Source: Pseudomonas mendocina (GTDB lineage Bacteria > Pseudomonadota > Gammaproteobacteria > Pseudomonadales > Pseudomonadaceae). From it: DNA of 64,000 nucleotides. Shown here in pieces: positions 1 through 9,256 of this stretch (its first letter is position 1; each line of letters starts with the position of its first letter). Under the pieces are notes generated by a model. The model made no database searches, was not told the origin of the DNA, and was given only the letters and a program-made list of their open reading frames with translations. The position numbers were made by a program, and so were the translations under genes. The stretch lies in assembly GCF_003008615.1 (NCBI RefSeq), contig NZ_CP027657.1:3472001-3536000 (forward strand), given 5' to 3'.

Positions 1-1509
1 CTGAAAGAGCGCTACGAAGTGCACCATGGGGTGACCATCACCGACGGCGCGATCATCGCCGCGGCCAAGCTCAGCCATCGCTACATCACCGACCGCCAGT
101 TGCCGGACAAGGCCATCGACCTGATCGACGAGGCTGCCAGCCGTATCCGCATGGAGATCGACTCCAAGCCGGAAGAACTTGATCGCCTGGATCGTCGCCT
201 GATCCAGCTGAAGATCGAGCGCGAGGCACTGAAGAAGGAAGACGACGAGGCGACCAAGAAGCGTCTGGTCAAGCTGGAGGAAGACATCGCCAAGCTGGAG
301 AAGGAATACGCCGACCTGGATGAAATCTGGAAGTCGGAAAAGGCCGAAGTGCAAGGTTCGGCGCAGATCCAGCAGAAGATCGAGCAGGCCAAGACCGAGC
401 TCGAGGCTGCGCGGCGCAAGGGCGATCTCAACCGTATGGCCGAACTGCAGTACGGCGTGATTCCAGATCTGGAGCGCAGCCTGCAGATGGTCGACCAGCA
501 CGGCAAGAGCGAGAACCAGTTGCTGCGCAACAAGGTCACCGACGAGGAAATCGCCGAGGTCGTGTCCAAGTGGACTGGCATTCCGGTGAGCAAGATGCTC
601 GAAGGTGAGCGCGAGAAACTGCTGAAAATGGAAGGCCTGTTGCACCAGCGTGTGATCGGTCAGGACGAAGCGGTGGTCGCCGTATCCAACGCCGTGCGCC
701 GTTCGCGTGCCGGGCTGGCCGACCCGAACCGGCCGAGCGGCTCGTTCCTCTTCCTCGGCCCGACCGGGGTGGGCAAGACCGAGCTGTGCAAGGCGCTGGC
801 CGAGTTCCTCTTCGACACCGAGGAGGCGCTGGTGCGTATCGACATGTCCGAGTTCATGGAGAAACACAGCGTCGCTCGCCTGATCGGTGCGCCGCCCGGC
901 TATGTCGGTTACGAGGAAGGCGGCTACCTGACCGAGGCCGTGCGTCGCAAGCCGTATTCGGTGGTGCTGATGGACGAGGTGGAGAAAGCCCACCCGGACG
1001 TGTTCAACGTGTTGTTGCAGGTGCTGGAGGATGGTCGCCTGACCGACAGCCATGGCCGCACCGTGGACTTCAAAAACACCGTGATCGTGATGACGTCCAA
1101 CCTCGGTTCGGCGCATATTCAGGATCTGGTCGGCGACAGGGAAGCGCAGCGCGCGGCGGTGATGGATGCGGTGAGCAGCCATTTCCGTCCCGAGTTCATC
1201 AACCGTATCGACGAGGTGGTGGTGTTCGAGCCGCTGGGTCGTGAGCAGATCGCCGGCATTGCCGAGATCCAGCTCAAACGCCTGCGTGGCCGCCTGGCCG
1301 AGCGCGAGCTGAGCCTGGAGTTGACACCGGAGGCGCTCGACAAGCTGATCGCCGTCGGTTACGACCCGGTCTACGGCGCTCGCCCGCTCAAGCGTGCGAT
1401 CCAGCGCTGGATCGAGAACCCGCTGGCGCAGCGCATTCTGGCTGGCGACTTCGCACCCGGTGCGCAGGTCAAGGCCAGGGTGGAAGGCGAGGAGATCGTC
1501 TTCGCCTGA
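1..1509 (+). CDS. clpB: ATP-dependent disaggregase ClpB, C-terminal part (5' end outside window)
   Basis: The reading frame is open from base 1, giving about 502 residues of an Hsp100 disaggregase that is normally near 855. Visible in order: the end of the first AAA+ module ([17 protein letters not shown]), a long charged coiled-coil middle domain (roughly nt 150-560), then the second AAA+ module with Walker A GPTGVGKT near nt 757-780, Walker B VVLMDE near 961-978, the pore-loop motif GYVGYEEGG and the C-terminal D2-small domain. ClpB works with DnaK/DnaJ/GrpE, encoded 11 kb downstream, to rescue aggregated proteins in the cytoplasm. The promoter and first half lie outside. A rho-independent terminator follows the stop. 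Confidence 0.97.
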   Translation: MKERYEVHHGVTITDGAIIAAAKLSHRYITDRQLPDKAIDLIDEAASRIRMEIDSKPEELDRLDRRLIQLKIEREALKKEDDEATKKRLVKLEEDIAKLEKEYADLDEIWKSEKAEVQGSAQIQQKIEQAKTELEAARRKGDLNRMAELQYGVIPDLERSLQMVDQHGKSENQLLRNKVTDEEIAEVVSKWTGIPVSKMLEGEREKLLKMEGLLHQRVIGQDEAVVAVSNAVRRSRAGLADPNRPSGSFLFLGPTGVGKTELCKALAEFLFDTEEALVRIDMSEFMEKHSVARLIGAPPGYVGYEEGGYLTEAVRRKPYSVVLMDEVEKAHPDVFNVLLQVLEDGRLTDSHGRTVDFKNTVIVMTSNLGSAHIQDLVGDREAQRAAVMDAVSSHFRPEFINRIDEVVVFEPLGREQIAGIAEIQLKRLRGRLAERELSLELTPEALDKLIAVGYDPVYGARPLKRAIQRWIENPLAQRILAGDFAPGAQVKARVEGEEIVFA

Positions 1510-1527
1510 TCGGTTGCGCGTAAACAC

Positions 1528-1560
1528 AAAGGCCCGCCAAATTGGCGGGCCTTGTTTTTT
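1528..1560 (+). terminator. Rho-independent terminator of clpB
   Basis: GGCCCGCCAA/TTGGCGGGCC stem followed by TTGTTTTTT, 20 nt after the clpB stop codon. Confidence 0.9.
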
Positions 1561-1626
1561 GTCGTCCGAATGCAATCCGGGAAATCGGCATCAGGTGCCG
1601 GGATTGCATCTGGGCTACGGAGCTGT

Positions 1627-1676
1627 TGTGGGAGGGGCTTCAGCCGCGACCGTCACCGCTGAAGCGCCTCCCACAG
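1627..1676. repeat. REP-type palindrome
   Basis: Inverted repeat starting TGTGGGAGGGGCTTCAGC and ending GCTGAAGCGCCTCCCACA, in the gap between the convergent genes clpB and dld. It belongs to the same hairpin family as the elements at 47130, 48344, 52083, 53554 and 61721. Confidence 0.8.
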
Positions 1677-1700
1677 GTTTAGGGCCTACTCGCGATCTAT

Positions 1701-1813
1701 CTCCTGCATCCATGCAGTCGTCGGCTTTGGCTTCCTGCGTCGCTGGAGTTCCAAACGGTCGTTGTGCTGCCAGGCCGGCGGGCTACTCGCTGCGCTCATG
1801 AGGCCGCCCTCCG
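1701..1813. repeat. Degenerate direct repeat, copy A (flanks lactate locus)
   Basis: Begins with a 23-nt segment (CTCCTGCATCCATGCAG then TCGTCG) and ends with a 38-nt segment containing CGCTGCGCTCATGAGG. Both segments recur at 7570-7690 in the same orientation and at similar spacing. The middle is diverged. With the terminator and the REP it fills the 327-base gap between clpB and dld, where I see no gene. Confidence 0.65.
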
Positions 1814-1836
1814 TTCTGGTGCGTCACGCTACTGGT

Positions 1837-3567
1837 TCAATGCTCCTGTCCGCAGCATTCGCCCCAATGCTTCTTCTTCGAGGTATGGCCGATGCCGGGA
1901 TTGAAGGTATTGGTCGGGTCGAGCTCGCGATAGAAGCCGGCCAGCGCCGGCTTGGCTACATACAGATGGCCGACGTTGTGCTCGGCCGGGTACTCGGCGC
2001 GGCGCTCGTCCAGTAGCTTCCACATGGCGTGCTCCATGGCGAGCGGGTCATTGCCCTTCTTGACGATGTAGTCCTGGTGGAACACATGGCAGAAGAAGTG
2101 TCCGTAGTAGAGCTTGTGGATGATCCGTTCTTCCATCTCGGCCGGTAGCGTCTCGACCCAGTCACGGTCGTTGCGGCGCAGGGCGATGTCCAGAGCGAGG
2201 ATGTCCTCGACGCTGCTGCGGTGTGCTTCGCGATAACGAATCGCTGCGCCAGCGATGGCGAAGCGATGCAGGAAGGCCTTGCGGCCCTCCTCGGCGTCGC
2301 ACTCGAAATAGGCGCCGCTCTGGCGGCCGGCGAAGTACTCGGCGAGAAAGCTGCGGGTCTGTTCCAGTGTGTCGTTGGACACACGCACCAGCAGGTGATG
2401 CTCGAAGCGGTCGCGGTACTCGCGCATACGCGGCGGCAGGTGGCTGGGCAGCAGGTTCATCAGTGCCTGGATGACCTTGTCGGTGACGCCGCGCAGGCCG
2501 AAGCGCTCGAAGAAGCCATCGACCCGGCTCTTCATGGCGAAGGCGGCCGGCACCTTGGCGGTGCCGAACCTGTCGATCACCAGGAAGGTGTCCTTGCCAT
2601 ACTTCTCGCCGATGTCGAAGGCCGTACGGTGGATGTATTCCCCGGCAATTGGCAGGCGTGGCAGGTTGGCCAGCAGGTGACGACGCACTTCGGTCAGGTC
2701 GTGCGGGTCGTTGCTGCCGATGTAGAACACCGAGCTGGGTTCCTTGGTGAAGGTGTCCAGGCGCACGGCGAACAGGCATAGCTTGCCGGCCGAACCCGAG
2801 GCTTCGAACAGGCGCGATGGGTCGGCGTTGAAGCGTGCCGGCGTATCGGCATCGACATCGCGTACGTGTTCGCCGTAGCGAGCGTCGGATGCCTTGGCCG
2901 TCTCTTCGTTACGCACTTGCTGCGGTGTGTAATCGCCATTCTGCAGGCGCGTGAGGATTTCTTCAGGGTTGTCGCCCAGCTCGATGCCCAGATGGTTGAC
3001 CAGTTCCAGCGAACCGTCGTCCTTGACCTGTGCATACAGCGCCAGCTCGGTGTAGGCTGGGCCGCGGCGTACCAGCGCACCGCCGGAGTTGTTGCAGACG
3101 CCGCCAAGCACGGAAGCGCCGATGCACGAGGAGCCGATGACCGAGTGTGGTTCGCGACCCAGCGGCGCCAGTGCCTGCTCCAGGCGATCGAGCGTGGCGC
3201 CAGGCAGGCAAACCACCTGTTGGCCGTCATTGATCAGCTGTACGCCGGTGATGCGCAGGGTGCTGATCAGCACGATCTCGCGGTCGTAATCGCTGCCGTC
3301 GGGCGTCGAACCGCCAGTCAACCCGGTGTTGGCCGCCTGCATGATGACGATGCGGTTCGCTGCCACGGCGGCCTGCAGAATGCGCCATTGCTCCAGCAGT
3401 GAGCCGGGACGAACCACTGCCAGCACATTGCCCTCACCCGTGCGATGGCCTTTGCGGAAACGGCGCGTGGATTGCTCGTCGGTGAGCACGTGGGGGCTGC
3501 CCACGATCTGGCGCATCTGCGCCAGCAGGGCATCGCGGGTGACGGTGGTATCGCCAGCAGCACTCAT
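1837..3567 (-). CDS. dld: D-lactate dehydrogenase, quinone-dependent (Dld type)
   Basis: About 576 residues, matching the Escherichia coli Dld family along its whole length. Recognisable are the N-terminal VLTDEQSTRRFRKGHRTGEG, the FAD-binding stretch QAANTGLTGGSTPDG, GREPHSVIGSSCIGASVLGG, and the C-terminal FHQDYIVKKG and NPGIGHTSKKK. The enzyme oxidises D-lactate to pyruvate and passes electrons to membrane quinone. I chose the ATG at 3567: earlier in-frame codons lie inside lldD, a GGGAG ribosome site sits just upstream, and this start lies 4 nt after the lldD stop, so the two are probably translationally coupled. It is the last gene of lldP-lldD-dld. Confidence 0.93.
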   Translation of the reverse strand: MSAAGDTTVTRDALLAQMRQIVGSPHVLTDEQSTRRFRKGHRTGEGNVLAVVRPGSLLEQWRILQAAVAANRIVIMQAANTGLTGGSTPDGSDYDREIVLISTLRITGVQLINDGQQVVCLPGATLDRLEQALAPLGREPHSVIGSSCIGASVLGGVCNNSGGALVRRGPAYTELALYAQVKDDGSLELVNHLGIELGDNPEEILTRLQNGDYTPQQVRNEETAKASDARYGEHVRDVDADTPARFNADPSRLFEASGSAGKLCLFAVRLDTFTKEPSSVFYIGSNDPHDLTEVRRHLLANLPRLPIAGEYIHRTAFDIGEKYGKDTFLVIDRFGTAKVPAAFAMKSRVDGFFERFGLRGVTDKVIQALMNLLPSHLPPRMREYRDRFEHHLLVRVSNDTLEQTRSFLAEYFAGRQSGAYFECDAEEGRKAFLHRFAIAGAAIRYREAHRSSVEDILALDIALRRNDRDWVETLPAEMEERIIHKLYYGHFFCHVFHQDYIVKKGNDPLAMEHAMWKLLDERRAEYPAEHNVGHLYVAKPALAGFYRELDPTNTFNPGIGHTSKKKHWGECCGQEH

Positions 3568-3571
3568 GGCA

Positions 3572-4711
3572 TCAACGCTCCCTGACCAACAATTGCGGGG
3601 TGATCTCGGCGATCGACTTGGCACCGGTCAGTACCATGGCCACGCGCATTTCCTTTTCGATCAGATCGAGCAGGTTGCTCACGCCGGCGCCACCGGCTGC
3701 TGCCAGCGCGTAGATGAAGGCGCGGCCGAGCAGCACGGTGTCGGCACCCAGGGCCAGCATGCGCACCACATCGAGGCCGGTACGGATGCCCGAGTCGGCG
3801 AGGATCTTCAGCTCACCCTTGACTGCATCGGCGATGGCCGGTAGCGCCCGGGCGCTGGACAGCACGCCGTCGAGCTGACGACCGCCATGGTTGGAAACGA
3901 TGATGCCGTCGGCACCGAAGGTCACCGCATCGCGTGCGTCTTCAGGGTCGAGGATGCCTTTGATCACCATCGGGCCGTCCCAGAAGTCGCGAATCCACTC
4001 CAGGTCTTTCCAGGAAATCGACGGGTCGAAGTTGGCGCCCAGCCAGCCGATGTAATCGGCCAGGCCAGTGGGGTTGCCGCGATAAGCGGAGATATTGCCC
4101 AGGTCGTGCGGCTTGCCCAGCAGACCGACATCCCAGGCCCACTGCGGGTGAGTCATGGCTTGTAGCATGCGCCGGAACGGCGCGTTCGGGCCGCTCATGC
4201 CGGAGTGAGCATCACGATAGCGCGCACCGGGTACGGGCATGTCGACGGTGAATACCAGGGTCGAACAGCCTGCCGCCTTGGCCCGCTCCAGGGCATTCTT
4301 CATGAAGCCGCGATCCTTCAGCACGTAGAGCTGGAACCACATGGGCCGGTCGATGGCCGGTGCGACTTCCTCGATCGGGCACACCGAAACGGTGGACAAC
4401 GTAAAGGGAATGCCTTTCGCTGCTGCGGCCTTGGCGGCTTGCACTTCACCACGGCGAGCGAACATGCCGGTCAAGCCGACAGGTGCCAAGGCGACAGGCA
4501 TGGACAGCTGCTCGCCGAACAGTTCGGTGGACAGGCTCAGGTCGGACATGTTCTTCAGCACCCGCTGGCGCAGTTCGATGTCCGACAGGTCGGCGACGTT
4601 GCGGCGCAGGGTGTGCTCGGCGTAAGCGCCGCCGTCGATGTAGTGGAACAGGAAGGGCGGCAGCTTGCGCTGGGCCGCGGCGCGGTAGTCGGTGGAGGCA
4701 GAAATGATCAT
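3572..4711 (-). CDS. lldD: L-lactate dehydrogenase (FMN, cytochrome/quinone-linked)
   Basis: 379 residues, the usual length for LldD. It is a TIM-barrel FMN enzyme of the alpha-hydroxy-acid oxidase family and converts L-lactate to pyruvate at the inner membrane. The start [28 protein letters not shown] is typical. The catalytic-base motif [10 protein letters not shown] is at residues 273-282 with His275, and the phosphate-binding segment [19 protein letters not shown] follows. It lies between lldP (87-nt gap carrying a hairpin) and dld (4-nt gap), so both lactate isomers are handled by one operon. Confidence 0.97.
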   Translation of the reverse strand: MIISASTDYRAAAQRKLPPFLFHYIDGGAYAEHTLRRNVADLSDIELRQRVLKNMSDLSLSTELFGEQLSMPVALAPVGLTGMFARRGEVQAAKAAAAKGIPFTLSTVSVCPIEEVAPAIDRPMWFQLYVLKDRGFMKNALERAKAAGCSTLVFTVDMPVPGARYRDAHSGMSGPNAPFRRMLQAMTHPQWAWDVGLLGKPHDLGNISAYRGNPTGLADYIGWLGANFDPSISWKDLEWIRDFWDGPMVIKGILDPEDARDAVTFGADGIIVSNHGGRQLDGVLSSARALPAIADAVKGELKILADSGIRTGLDVVRMLALGADTVLLGRAFIYALAAAGGAGVSNLLDLIEKEMRVAMVLTGAKSIAEITPQLLVRER

Positions 4712-4743
4712 GGGCAGTTCGACCGTCTTTTTGATAAGCGAAA

Positions 4744-4770
4744 GAGGAACCCCCGCCTGGGTGGTTCCTC
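4744..4770 (-). other. Intercistronic hairpin lldP-lldD
   Basis: GAGGAACC/GGTTCCTC 8-bp stem extended by three G-C pairs around one bulged base. It lies between lldP and lldD with no T-run, so it more likely affects mRNA processing or stability than termination. Confidence 0.5.
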
Positions 4771-4798
4771 GTCCCGAGGGTAGCCGGTTGGGCCGGTC

Positions 4799-6484
4799 TC
4801 AATGCACCAGCATGCCGGTCAGCCAGTAGGCCTGAACCAGGGTGATCAGGCCCACGAAGGTGGCGAAGATCAGGCTGTGCTTGAGCGTGAAGCGGAACAG
4901 ATCCGACTCCTTACCGACCATACCAGTCGCAGCGCAGGCTACGGCGATGGATTGTGGCGAAATCATCTTGCCGGTCACGCCACCGCTGGTGTTGGCCGCC
5001 ACCAGCAGGGTGTCGTTGACCCCGATCTGGTGCGCAGTGGTCGCTTGCAGCGAGCCGAACAGGGCGTTGGACGAAGTGTCCGAGCCAGTCAGGAATACAC
5101 CCAGCCAGCCGAGGAAAGGCGAGAAGAACGGGAAAGCCACGCCTGTACCAGCCAGAACCAGCGCCATGGTCGCAGACATGCCCGAGTAGTTGGTGACGAA
5201 GGCGAAACCCAGCACCATGCCGATGGACAGAATCGGCCATTTCAGCTCGATGAAAGTTTCCTTGAGTGTGGTAAGACCAATTTTAGGGTTGATCTTCAGT
5301 ACCAGCATCGACAGCAGGGCGGAGATGAAGATCGCGGTGCCGGTGGCCGAGATCGGATCGAGCTTGAACACGGCCGGCATGGCGGTCGGGTTGGCGACGA
5401 TCGGCGCCATCTTCATGACCAACTGATCCAGGTGCGGGATGGCGAACAGGAAGACGAAGTTCTCCAGTGCGCCGCCTGGGGCGAAGGCTGCCTTGAATGG
5501 CTTGAGTGTCCAGATGGTCACCAGCGCGGTGAGGATCAGGAACGGTGACCAGGCCTTGATGATTTCGCCGATGCTGTAGGGCGATGGTTCAGTCGTGCGG
5601 GCGCCGCCGAAACCACCCATGACAGCTGCGCCGCCGGAGGTGCCGGCGACCTGTTTGGCGCGTTCGGACTTGGGCTGCCATACCTTGAGGAACAGCGTCA
5701 GGCACACCAGGCTGACCAGTGCCGAGGTGATGTCCGGCAGTTCCGGGCCGATGTAGTTGGAGGTGTAGTACTGGGTCACGGCGAAGCTGGCGCCGGCGAC
5801 CAGGGCGGCTGGCCAGGTTTCCTTGATGCCTTTCCAGCCATCCATCATCGCCACCAGCCAGAATGGCACGATGATCGACAGAATCGGCAGTTGACGGCCA
5901 GTCATGGCGCCGATCTTGAATGCATCAATACCGGTGACCTGGCCGGCGACGATGATCGGAATGCCCAGAGCGCCGAAGGCCACCGGAGCGGTGTTGGCGA
6001 TCAGGCACAGGCCGGCCGCATACAGCGGGTTGAAGCCCAGCCCGACGAGCAGGGCGGCGGTGATCGCTACCGGAGCACCGAAGCCGGCAGCGCCTTCGAG
6101 GAATGCGCCGAAAGAGAAACCGATCAGCAGCACCTGCAGGCGCTGGTCACCGGTGATCGACAGCACCGAGCTGCGAATGACCTCGAACTGACCGCTCTTG
6201 ACCGTCAGTTTATAGAGGAATACGGCAGCCACGATGATCCAGGCAATCGGCCACAGACCATAGGCGAAGCCGTAACCCGCGGCAGCGAAAGCCATGTCGG
6301 CTGGCATGCCGAAGGCGAAGATCGCTACCAGCAGGGCCAGCGCCAGGGTGATGGTGCCAGCTACGTGACCTTTGAGGCGAAACACTGCCAAGGCCAGGAA
6401 GAAGAAGATGATTGGGACGACGGCTGCCAGTGCTGACAGGCCAAGGCTGCCAAGCGGGGTGTAGAGCTGTTGCCAGGTTTGCAT
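4799..6484 (-). CDS. lldP: L-lactate permease
   Basis: 561 residues, very hydrophobic, with more than ten predicted membrane helices: the LctP/LldP family of proton-coupled lactate/glycolate importers. Family signatures seen include [18 protein letters not shown] and [14 protein letters not shown]. An extra glycine-rich loop ([20 protein letters not shown]) falls near the middle. ATG at 6484 starts the first gene of the lld operon. It is transcribed away from lldR, and the LldR-type palindrome lies about 100 nt upstream. Confidence 0.96.
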   Translation of the reverse strand: MQTWQQLYTPLGSLGLSALAAVVPIIFFFLALAVFRLKGHVAGTITLALALLVAIFAFGMPADMAFAAAGYGFAYGLWPIAWIIVAAVFLYKLTVKSGQFEVIRSSVLSITGDQRLQVLLIGFSFGAFLEGAAGFGAPVAITAALLVGLGFNPLYAAGLCLIANTAPVAFGALGIPIIVAGQVTGIDAFKIGAMTGRQLPILSIIVPFWLVAMMDGWKGIKETWPAALVAGASFAVTQYYTSNYIGPELPDITSALVSLVCLTLFLKVWQPKSERAKQVAGTSGGAAVMGGFGGARTTEPSPYSIGEIIKAWSPFLILTALVTIWTLKPFKAAFAPGGALENFVFLFAIPHLDQLVMKMAPIVANPTAMPAVFKLDPISATGTAIFISALLSMLVLKINPKIGLTTLKETFIELKWPILSIGMVLGFAFVTNYSGMSATMALVLAGTGVAFPFFSPFLGWLGVFLTGSDTSSNALFGSLQATTAHQIGVNDTLLVAANTSGGVTGKMISPQSIAVACAATGMVGKESDLFRFTLKHSLIFATFVGLITLVQAYWLTGMLVH

Positions 6485-6585
6485 GCGGGGACTCCCCTAA
6501 TTGTTGTAGGCGATCGAGCTTTGTGTCGGGGCCTGGCCAAGGCGCATTTGGCAGGAGTGCAGTGGTCGGCGTCCGATGTCGCAAT

Positions 6586-6600
6586 ATTGGTAATACCAAT
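6586..6600. promoter_or_regulatory. LldR/PdhR-type operator
   Basis: Perfect 6-3-6 palindrome ATTGGT-AAT-ACCAAT in the 296-nt divergent lldP/lldR region. It matches the ATTGGTnnnACCAAT site known for FadR-subfamily GntR regulators such as PdhR and LldR. No other feature is obvious in this gap. Confidence 0.85.
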
Positions 6601-6780
6601 TTACATAAGCGACGGCTCAGGGTAAGAGGGAGCTGCTAAGCTGTCAATTTGTCGCGCTACGACTTTGGTCGTATTAAGTGGGTGGCTGCGACTTGCTGGA
6701 GGATCATTGGCTGGTTAGGCTTGCCGCCGTGTTTTCAAGGCGGCCGCCAGTTTCAGGTCAGGCCAGTGCGAGGAGTGGTG

Positions 6781-7551
6781 ATGGGATTCGGTCAGGTGCG
6801 GCAGCGCCGTCTGTCGGACGATATAGTCGAGCAGCTCGAGTCGATGATCCTGGAAGGGACGCTTCGGGTTGGTGAACGCCTGCCGGCAGAGCGTCTGCTT
6901 GCCGAGCAGTTCGGCGTCTCCCGGCCTTCCCTGCGTGAAGCCATTCAGAAACTGGTGGCCAAAGGGCTATTGGTCAGTCGCCAGGGCGGCGGTAACTATG
7001 TCGCCGAGTCGCTGGGCTCGACCTTCAGCGATCCGCTGATCCTGTTGCTGGAGAACAAGGAAGACGCCCAGCGCGATCTGCTCGAATTTCGCCACACCTT
7101 GGAGGGCTCCTGCGCCTTCTACGCCGCCAGGCGTGCGACCGATATCGACCGCCAGCGCCTTAGCGAGGCATTCGAGGCACTGCAGGATTGCTACAGCCGC
7201 AGCAGTGGCAAGGTGACCCGGGCAGAAGAGGGCGCTGCCGATGCGCGCTTTCACCTGGCGATTGCCGAGGCCAGCCATAACGCGGTGTTGCTGCACACCA
7301 TCCGTGGCCTGTTCAGCCTGCTCAAGCGCAACGTGGTGACCAATATCGGCGGCATGTACGCCCAGCGTGAAGAAACCCGCGAGATGTTGATCAAGCAGCA
7401 TCAGGCGCTGTACGAGGCGATCATGGAGGGGCGTGCCGAAGAGGCGCGGACACTATCCAATCAACACATCGACTATGTGCAGGAAGTGCTGTCCGAAGTT
7501 CAGCTGGAGGCTCAGCGAGAAGCGCGGGCGCAACGCCGTCAGGGGTTGTAG
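6781..7551 (+). CDS. lldR: FadR-type GntR regulator of lactate utilisation
   Basis: 256 residues from the ATG at 6781, which has an AGGAG site 8 nt upstream. The frame is open further 5' but that stretch does not look coding. The N-terminal winged helix (residues about 8-75) contains ERLPAERLLAEQFGVSRPSLREAI, and the C-terminal FCD ligand domain contains EFRHTLEGSCAFYAARRA and the metal/ligand histidines in RFHLAIAEASHN. It is divergent from lldPD-dld over the ATTGGT palindrome, so it is most likely the lactate-responsive repressor. PdhR is a close relative, but the context favours LldR. Confidence 0.92.
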   Translation: MGFGQVRQRRLSDDIVEQLESMILEGTLRVGERLPAERLLAEQFGVSRPSLREAIQKLVAKGLLVSRQGGGNYVAESLGSTFSDPLILLLENKEDAQRDLLEFRHTLEGSCAFYAARRATDIDRQRLSEAFEALQDCYSRSSGKVTRAEEGAADARFHLAIAEASHNAVLLHTIRGLFSLLKRNVVTNIGGMYAQREETREMLIKQHQALYEAIMEGRAEEARTLSNQHIDYVQEVLSEVQLEAQREARAQRRQGL

Positions 7552-7569
7552 GGCGTACTAGGCCTTGGC

Positions 7570-7690
7570 CTCCTGCATCCATGCAGTCGTCGCGCAGCAG
7601 TATGCCGTCAGCGTTCCGATGGTGGGCCGTGGTGACGAGCGAGGGCATGGATCGGCGGACTGTTCGCTTCGCTCCTGAGCCCGCCCTACG
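7570..7690. repeat. Degenerate direct repeat, copy B
   Basis: Second copy of the element at 1701-1813. The first 23 nt are identical (7570-7592) and the last 38 nt are similar (7653-7690). It lies between the convergent genes lldR and smpB. Confidence 0.65.
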
Positions 7691-7741
7691 AGCGGCCGGC
7701 GTTGCGGTTAGCCCTGCATCTGTCCTGCGCGTCTGGGCTTT

Positions 7742-8224
7742 TCAGTCTTCCTTGCCCTTGCTGCGCATGGCGCGCTGGACTTCGCGGTCAGCGTCACGTT
7801 CCTTCTCGGTGTGACGCTTGTCGAAGTCCTTCTTGCCCTTGGCCAGGGCAATCTCGCACTTGATCAGATGCTGCTTCCAGTACAGCGACAGCGCCACAGC
7901 GGTGTAGCCCTTCTGCTGTACGGAGCCGAACAGCTTCTCCAGCTCGCGCTTGTTCAGCAGCAGCTTGCGGGTGCGCGTCGGATCCGCGATGACGTGGGTA
8001 CTGGCGGTTTTCAGGGGGGAGATGTGGCAGCCCATCAACCAGGCCTCGTCGTCCTTGAGCAGCACGTAGCTGTCGACCAGCTGTGCCTTGCCGGCTCGCA
8101 GACTCTTCACTTCCCAGCCGGACAGCACCAGGCCGGCCTCGAACTTGTGTTCGATGAAATAGTCGTGCAGCGCCTTTTTGTTCAGCGCGATGGTGCCTTG
8201 GGGATGTTTCTTTTGCTTAGCCAT
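7742..8224 (-). CDS. smpB: SsrA-binding protein SmpB
   Basis: 160 residues, family length. SmpB binds tmRNA and delivers it to stalled ribosomes for trans-translation. Conserved features: the basic start [23 protein letters not shown], the core [42 protein letters not shown], and a C-terminal basic tail ([24 protein letters not shown]) that enters the decoding site. ATG 8224 is chosen because homologues start MAKQKK; the frame extends upstream without support. A TATAAT box sits only 9 nt before this ATG. ratA is divergent. Confidence 0.97.
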   Translation of the reverse strand: MAKQKKHPQGTIALNKKALHDYFIEHKFEAGLVLSGWEVKSLRAGKAQLVDSYVLLKDDEAWLMGCHISPLKTASTHVIADPTRTRKLLLNKRELEKLFGSVQQKGYTAVALSLYWKQHLIKCEIALAKGKKDFDKRHTEKERDADREVQRAMRSKGKED

Positions 8225-8233
8225 AGGGCGCGC

Positions 8234-8239
8234 ATTATA
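8234..8239 (-). promoter_or_regulatory. -10 box of smpB, implying a very short leader
   Basis: Perfect TATAAT on the minus strand with its last base 9 nt from the smpB ATG. Transcription would start within a few nucleotides of the start codon. No good -35 and no Shine-Dalgarno site are visible. Confidence 0.55.
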
Positions 8240-8388
8240 GGGAGTCGCTGTCGCCTGCGCCATGGGGCGCGCTTGAGCCGCACCCTCATATCCCTGACAA
8301 TGCGCGATCTTTCCTGCGCAGTGTCGGTTCGCCATGGGGCCGGTATCTTGATGAGCGCACGCTGTACCCATGGCGGAGCTGACGTGTC

Positions 8389-8823
8389 ATGACTACTCGT
8401 ATTCAACGCTCGGCGCTGTTGCCTTATCCGGCGCAGGCGCTCTTCGACCTTGTCAATGACGTGGCCAGCTATCCGCAGTTTCTGCCCTGGTGCTCGGCCA
8501 GTCAGGTGCTGGAAGTCAGTGAGACGCACATGCTGGCCAGTCTGGAGGTGGCCAAAGGCAGCCTCAGTCAGCGCTTCGTTACCCGCAATACACTGCAGCC
8601 TGGGCAGCGCATCGAAATGAACCTGCAGGAAGGGCCTTTCAGTCGCCTGCATGGTGTCTGGGAGTTCAAGGCGCTTGGCGAAAAAGCCTGCAAGATCACC
8701 CTGGATCTGAGCTTCGACTATGCTGGGCCGCTGGTGCGCGCAACCCTTGGGCCGCTGTTCAATCAGGCGACCAACACCATGGTCGACGCTTTCTGCCAAC
8801 GCGCCAAGCAATTGTATGGATAA
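8389..8823 (+). CDS. ratA: RatA / COQ10-like START-fold protein
   Basis: 144 residues, START/COQ10 family. Characteristic stretches are SALLPYPAQALFDLVNDVASYPQFLPWC and a C-terminal FNQATNTMVDAFCQRAKQLYG. Homologues are described either as RatA, a ribosome-association inhibitor, or as ubiquinone-binding COQ10-like proteins. The sequence alone does not decide between these. It is divergent from smpB and its last 8 nt overlap rnfH, the standard arrangement in Pseudomonas. Confidence 0.9.
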   Translation: MTTRIQRSALLPYPAQALFDLVNDVASYPQFLPWCSASQVLEVSETHMLASLEVAKGSLSQRFVTRNTLQPGQRIEMNLQEGPFSRLHGVWEFKALGEKACKITLDLSFDYAGPLVRATLGPLFNQATNTMVDAFCQRAKQLYG

Positions 8824-9130
8824 GCGCACGCTCAGTATCGAGGTGGCCTACGCCCTGGCGGGGGAGCAGAAGCTGCTGCGCCTGTCCGTGCCGGAGGGCT
8901 GTACTGTGCGTGAGGCGGTACTCGCTTCGGGTATGCAGGCGCATTTTCCTGATCTCGACCTGCAGCGGGCGCCGTTGGGTATCTTCGGTAAGGTGGTTAT
9001 CAAGCCTGAGGAGCGCGCAGTGGCCGAGGGCGAGCGGGTGGAAATCTACCGGCCACTGGTTGCTGATCCCAAGGAAGTGCGAAAGCAGCGTGCGGCGAGA
9101 GCCAAGGCCAGGGCTGAGGGTAGCGAGTAG
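8816..9130 (+). CDS. rnfH: RnfH family protein (UPF0125)
   Basis: 104 residues from ATG 8816, which overlaps the ratA stop by 8 nt, so it is probably coupled. Small ubiquitin-like beta-grasp protein with IEVAYALAGEQKLLRLSVPEG, LGIFGKVV and the family-typical ERVEIYRPLVADPKEVRKQRA, followed by a basic tail. Its molecular role is not established. The rnf name reflects association with Rnf electron-transport loci in some bacteria, but none is nearby. Confidence 0.88.
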   Translation: MDKRTLSIEVAYALAGEQKLLRLSVPEGCTVREAVLASGMQAHFPDLDLQRAPLGIFGKVVIKPEERAVAEGERVEIYRPLVADPKEVRKQRAARAKARAEGSE

Positions 9131-9134
9131 CTGG

Positions 9135-9156
9135 GTGGGGTGCACTGTGCGCACCG
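9135..9156. repeat. GTRGGGTGCRC-GTGCGCACC dispersed repeat, half element
   Basis: GTGGGGTGCACTGTGCGCACCG just after rnfH. It resembles one arm of the paired elements at 49691-49750 and 56393-56468. Confidence 0.5.
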
Positions 9157-9210
9157 ATCCTACGGAACAAATGGGGGCGCGGTCTGGATGGCCCCGCGAC
9201 ATCCTGCCTT

Positions 9211-9250
9211 GAAATGAAAAGCCCGGAAGATATCCGGGCTTTTTCATTTC
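9211..9250. terminator. Bidirectional terminator between rnfH and bamE
   Basis: Near-perfect palindrome: GAAATGAAAAGCCCGGA, a short loop, then TCCGGGCTTTTTCATTTC. It has T-runs in both directions and lies between convergent genes. Confidence 0.9.
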
Positions 9251-9256
9251 TGCGTA

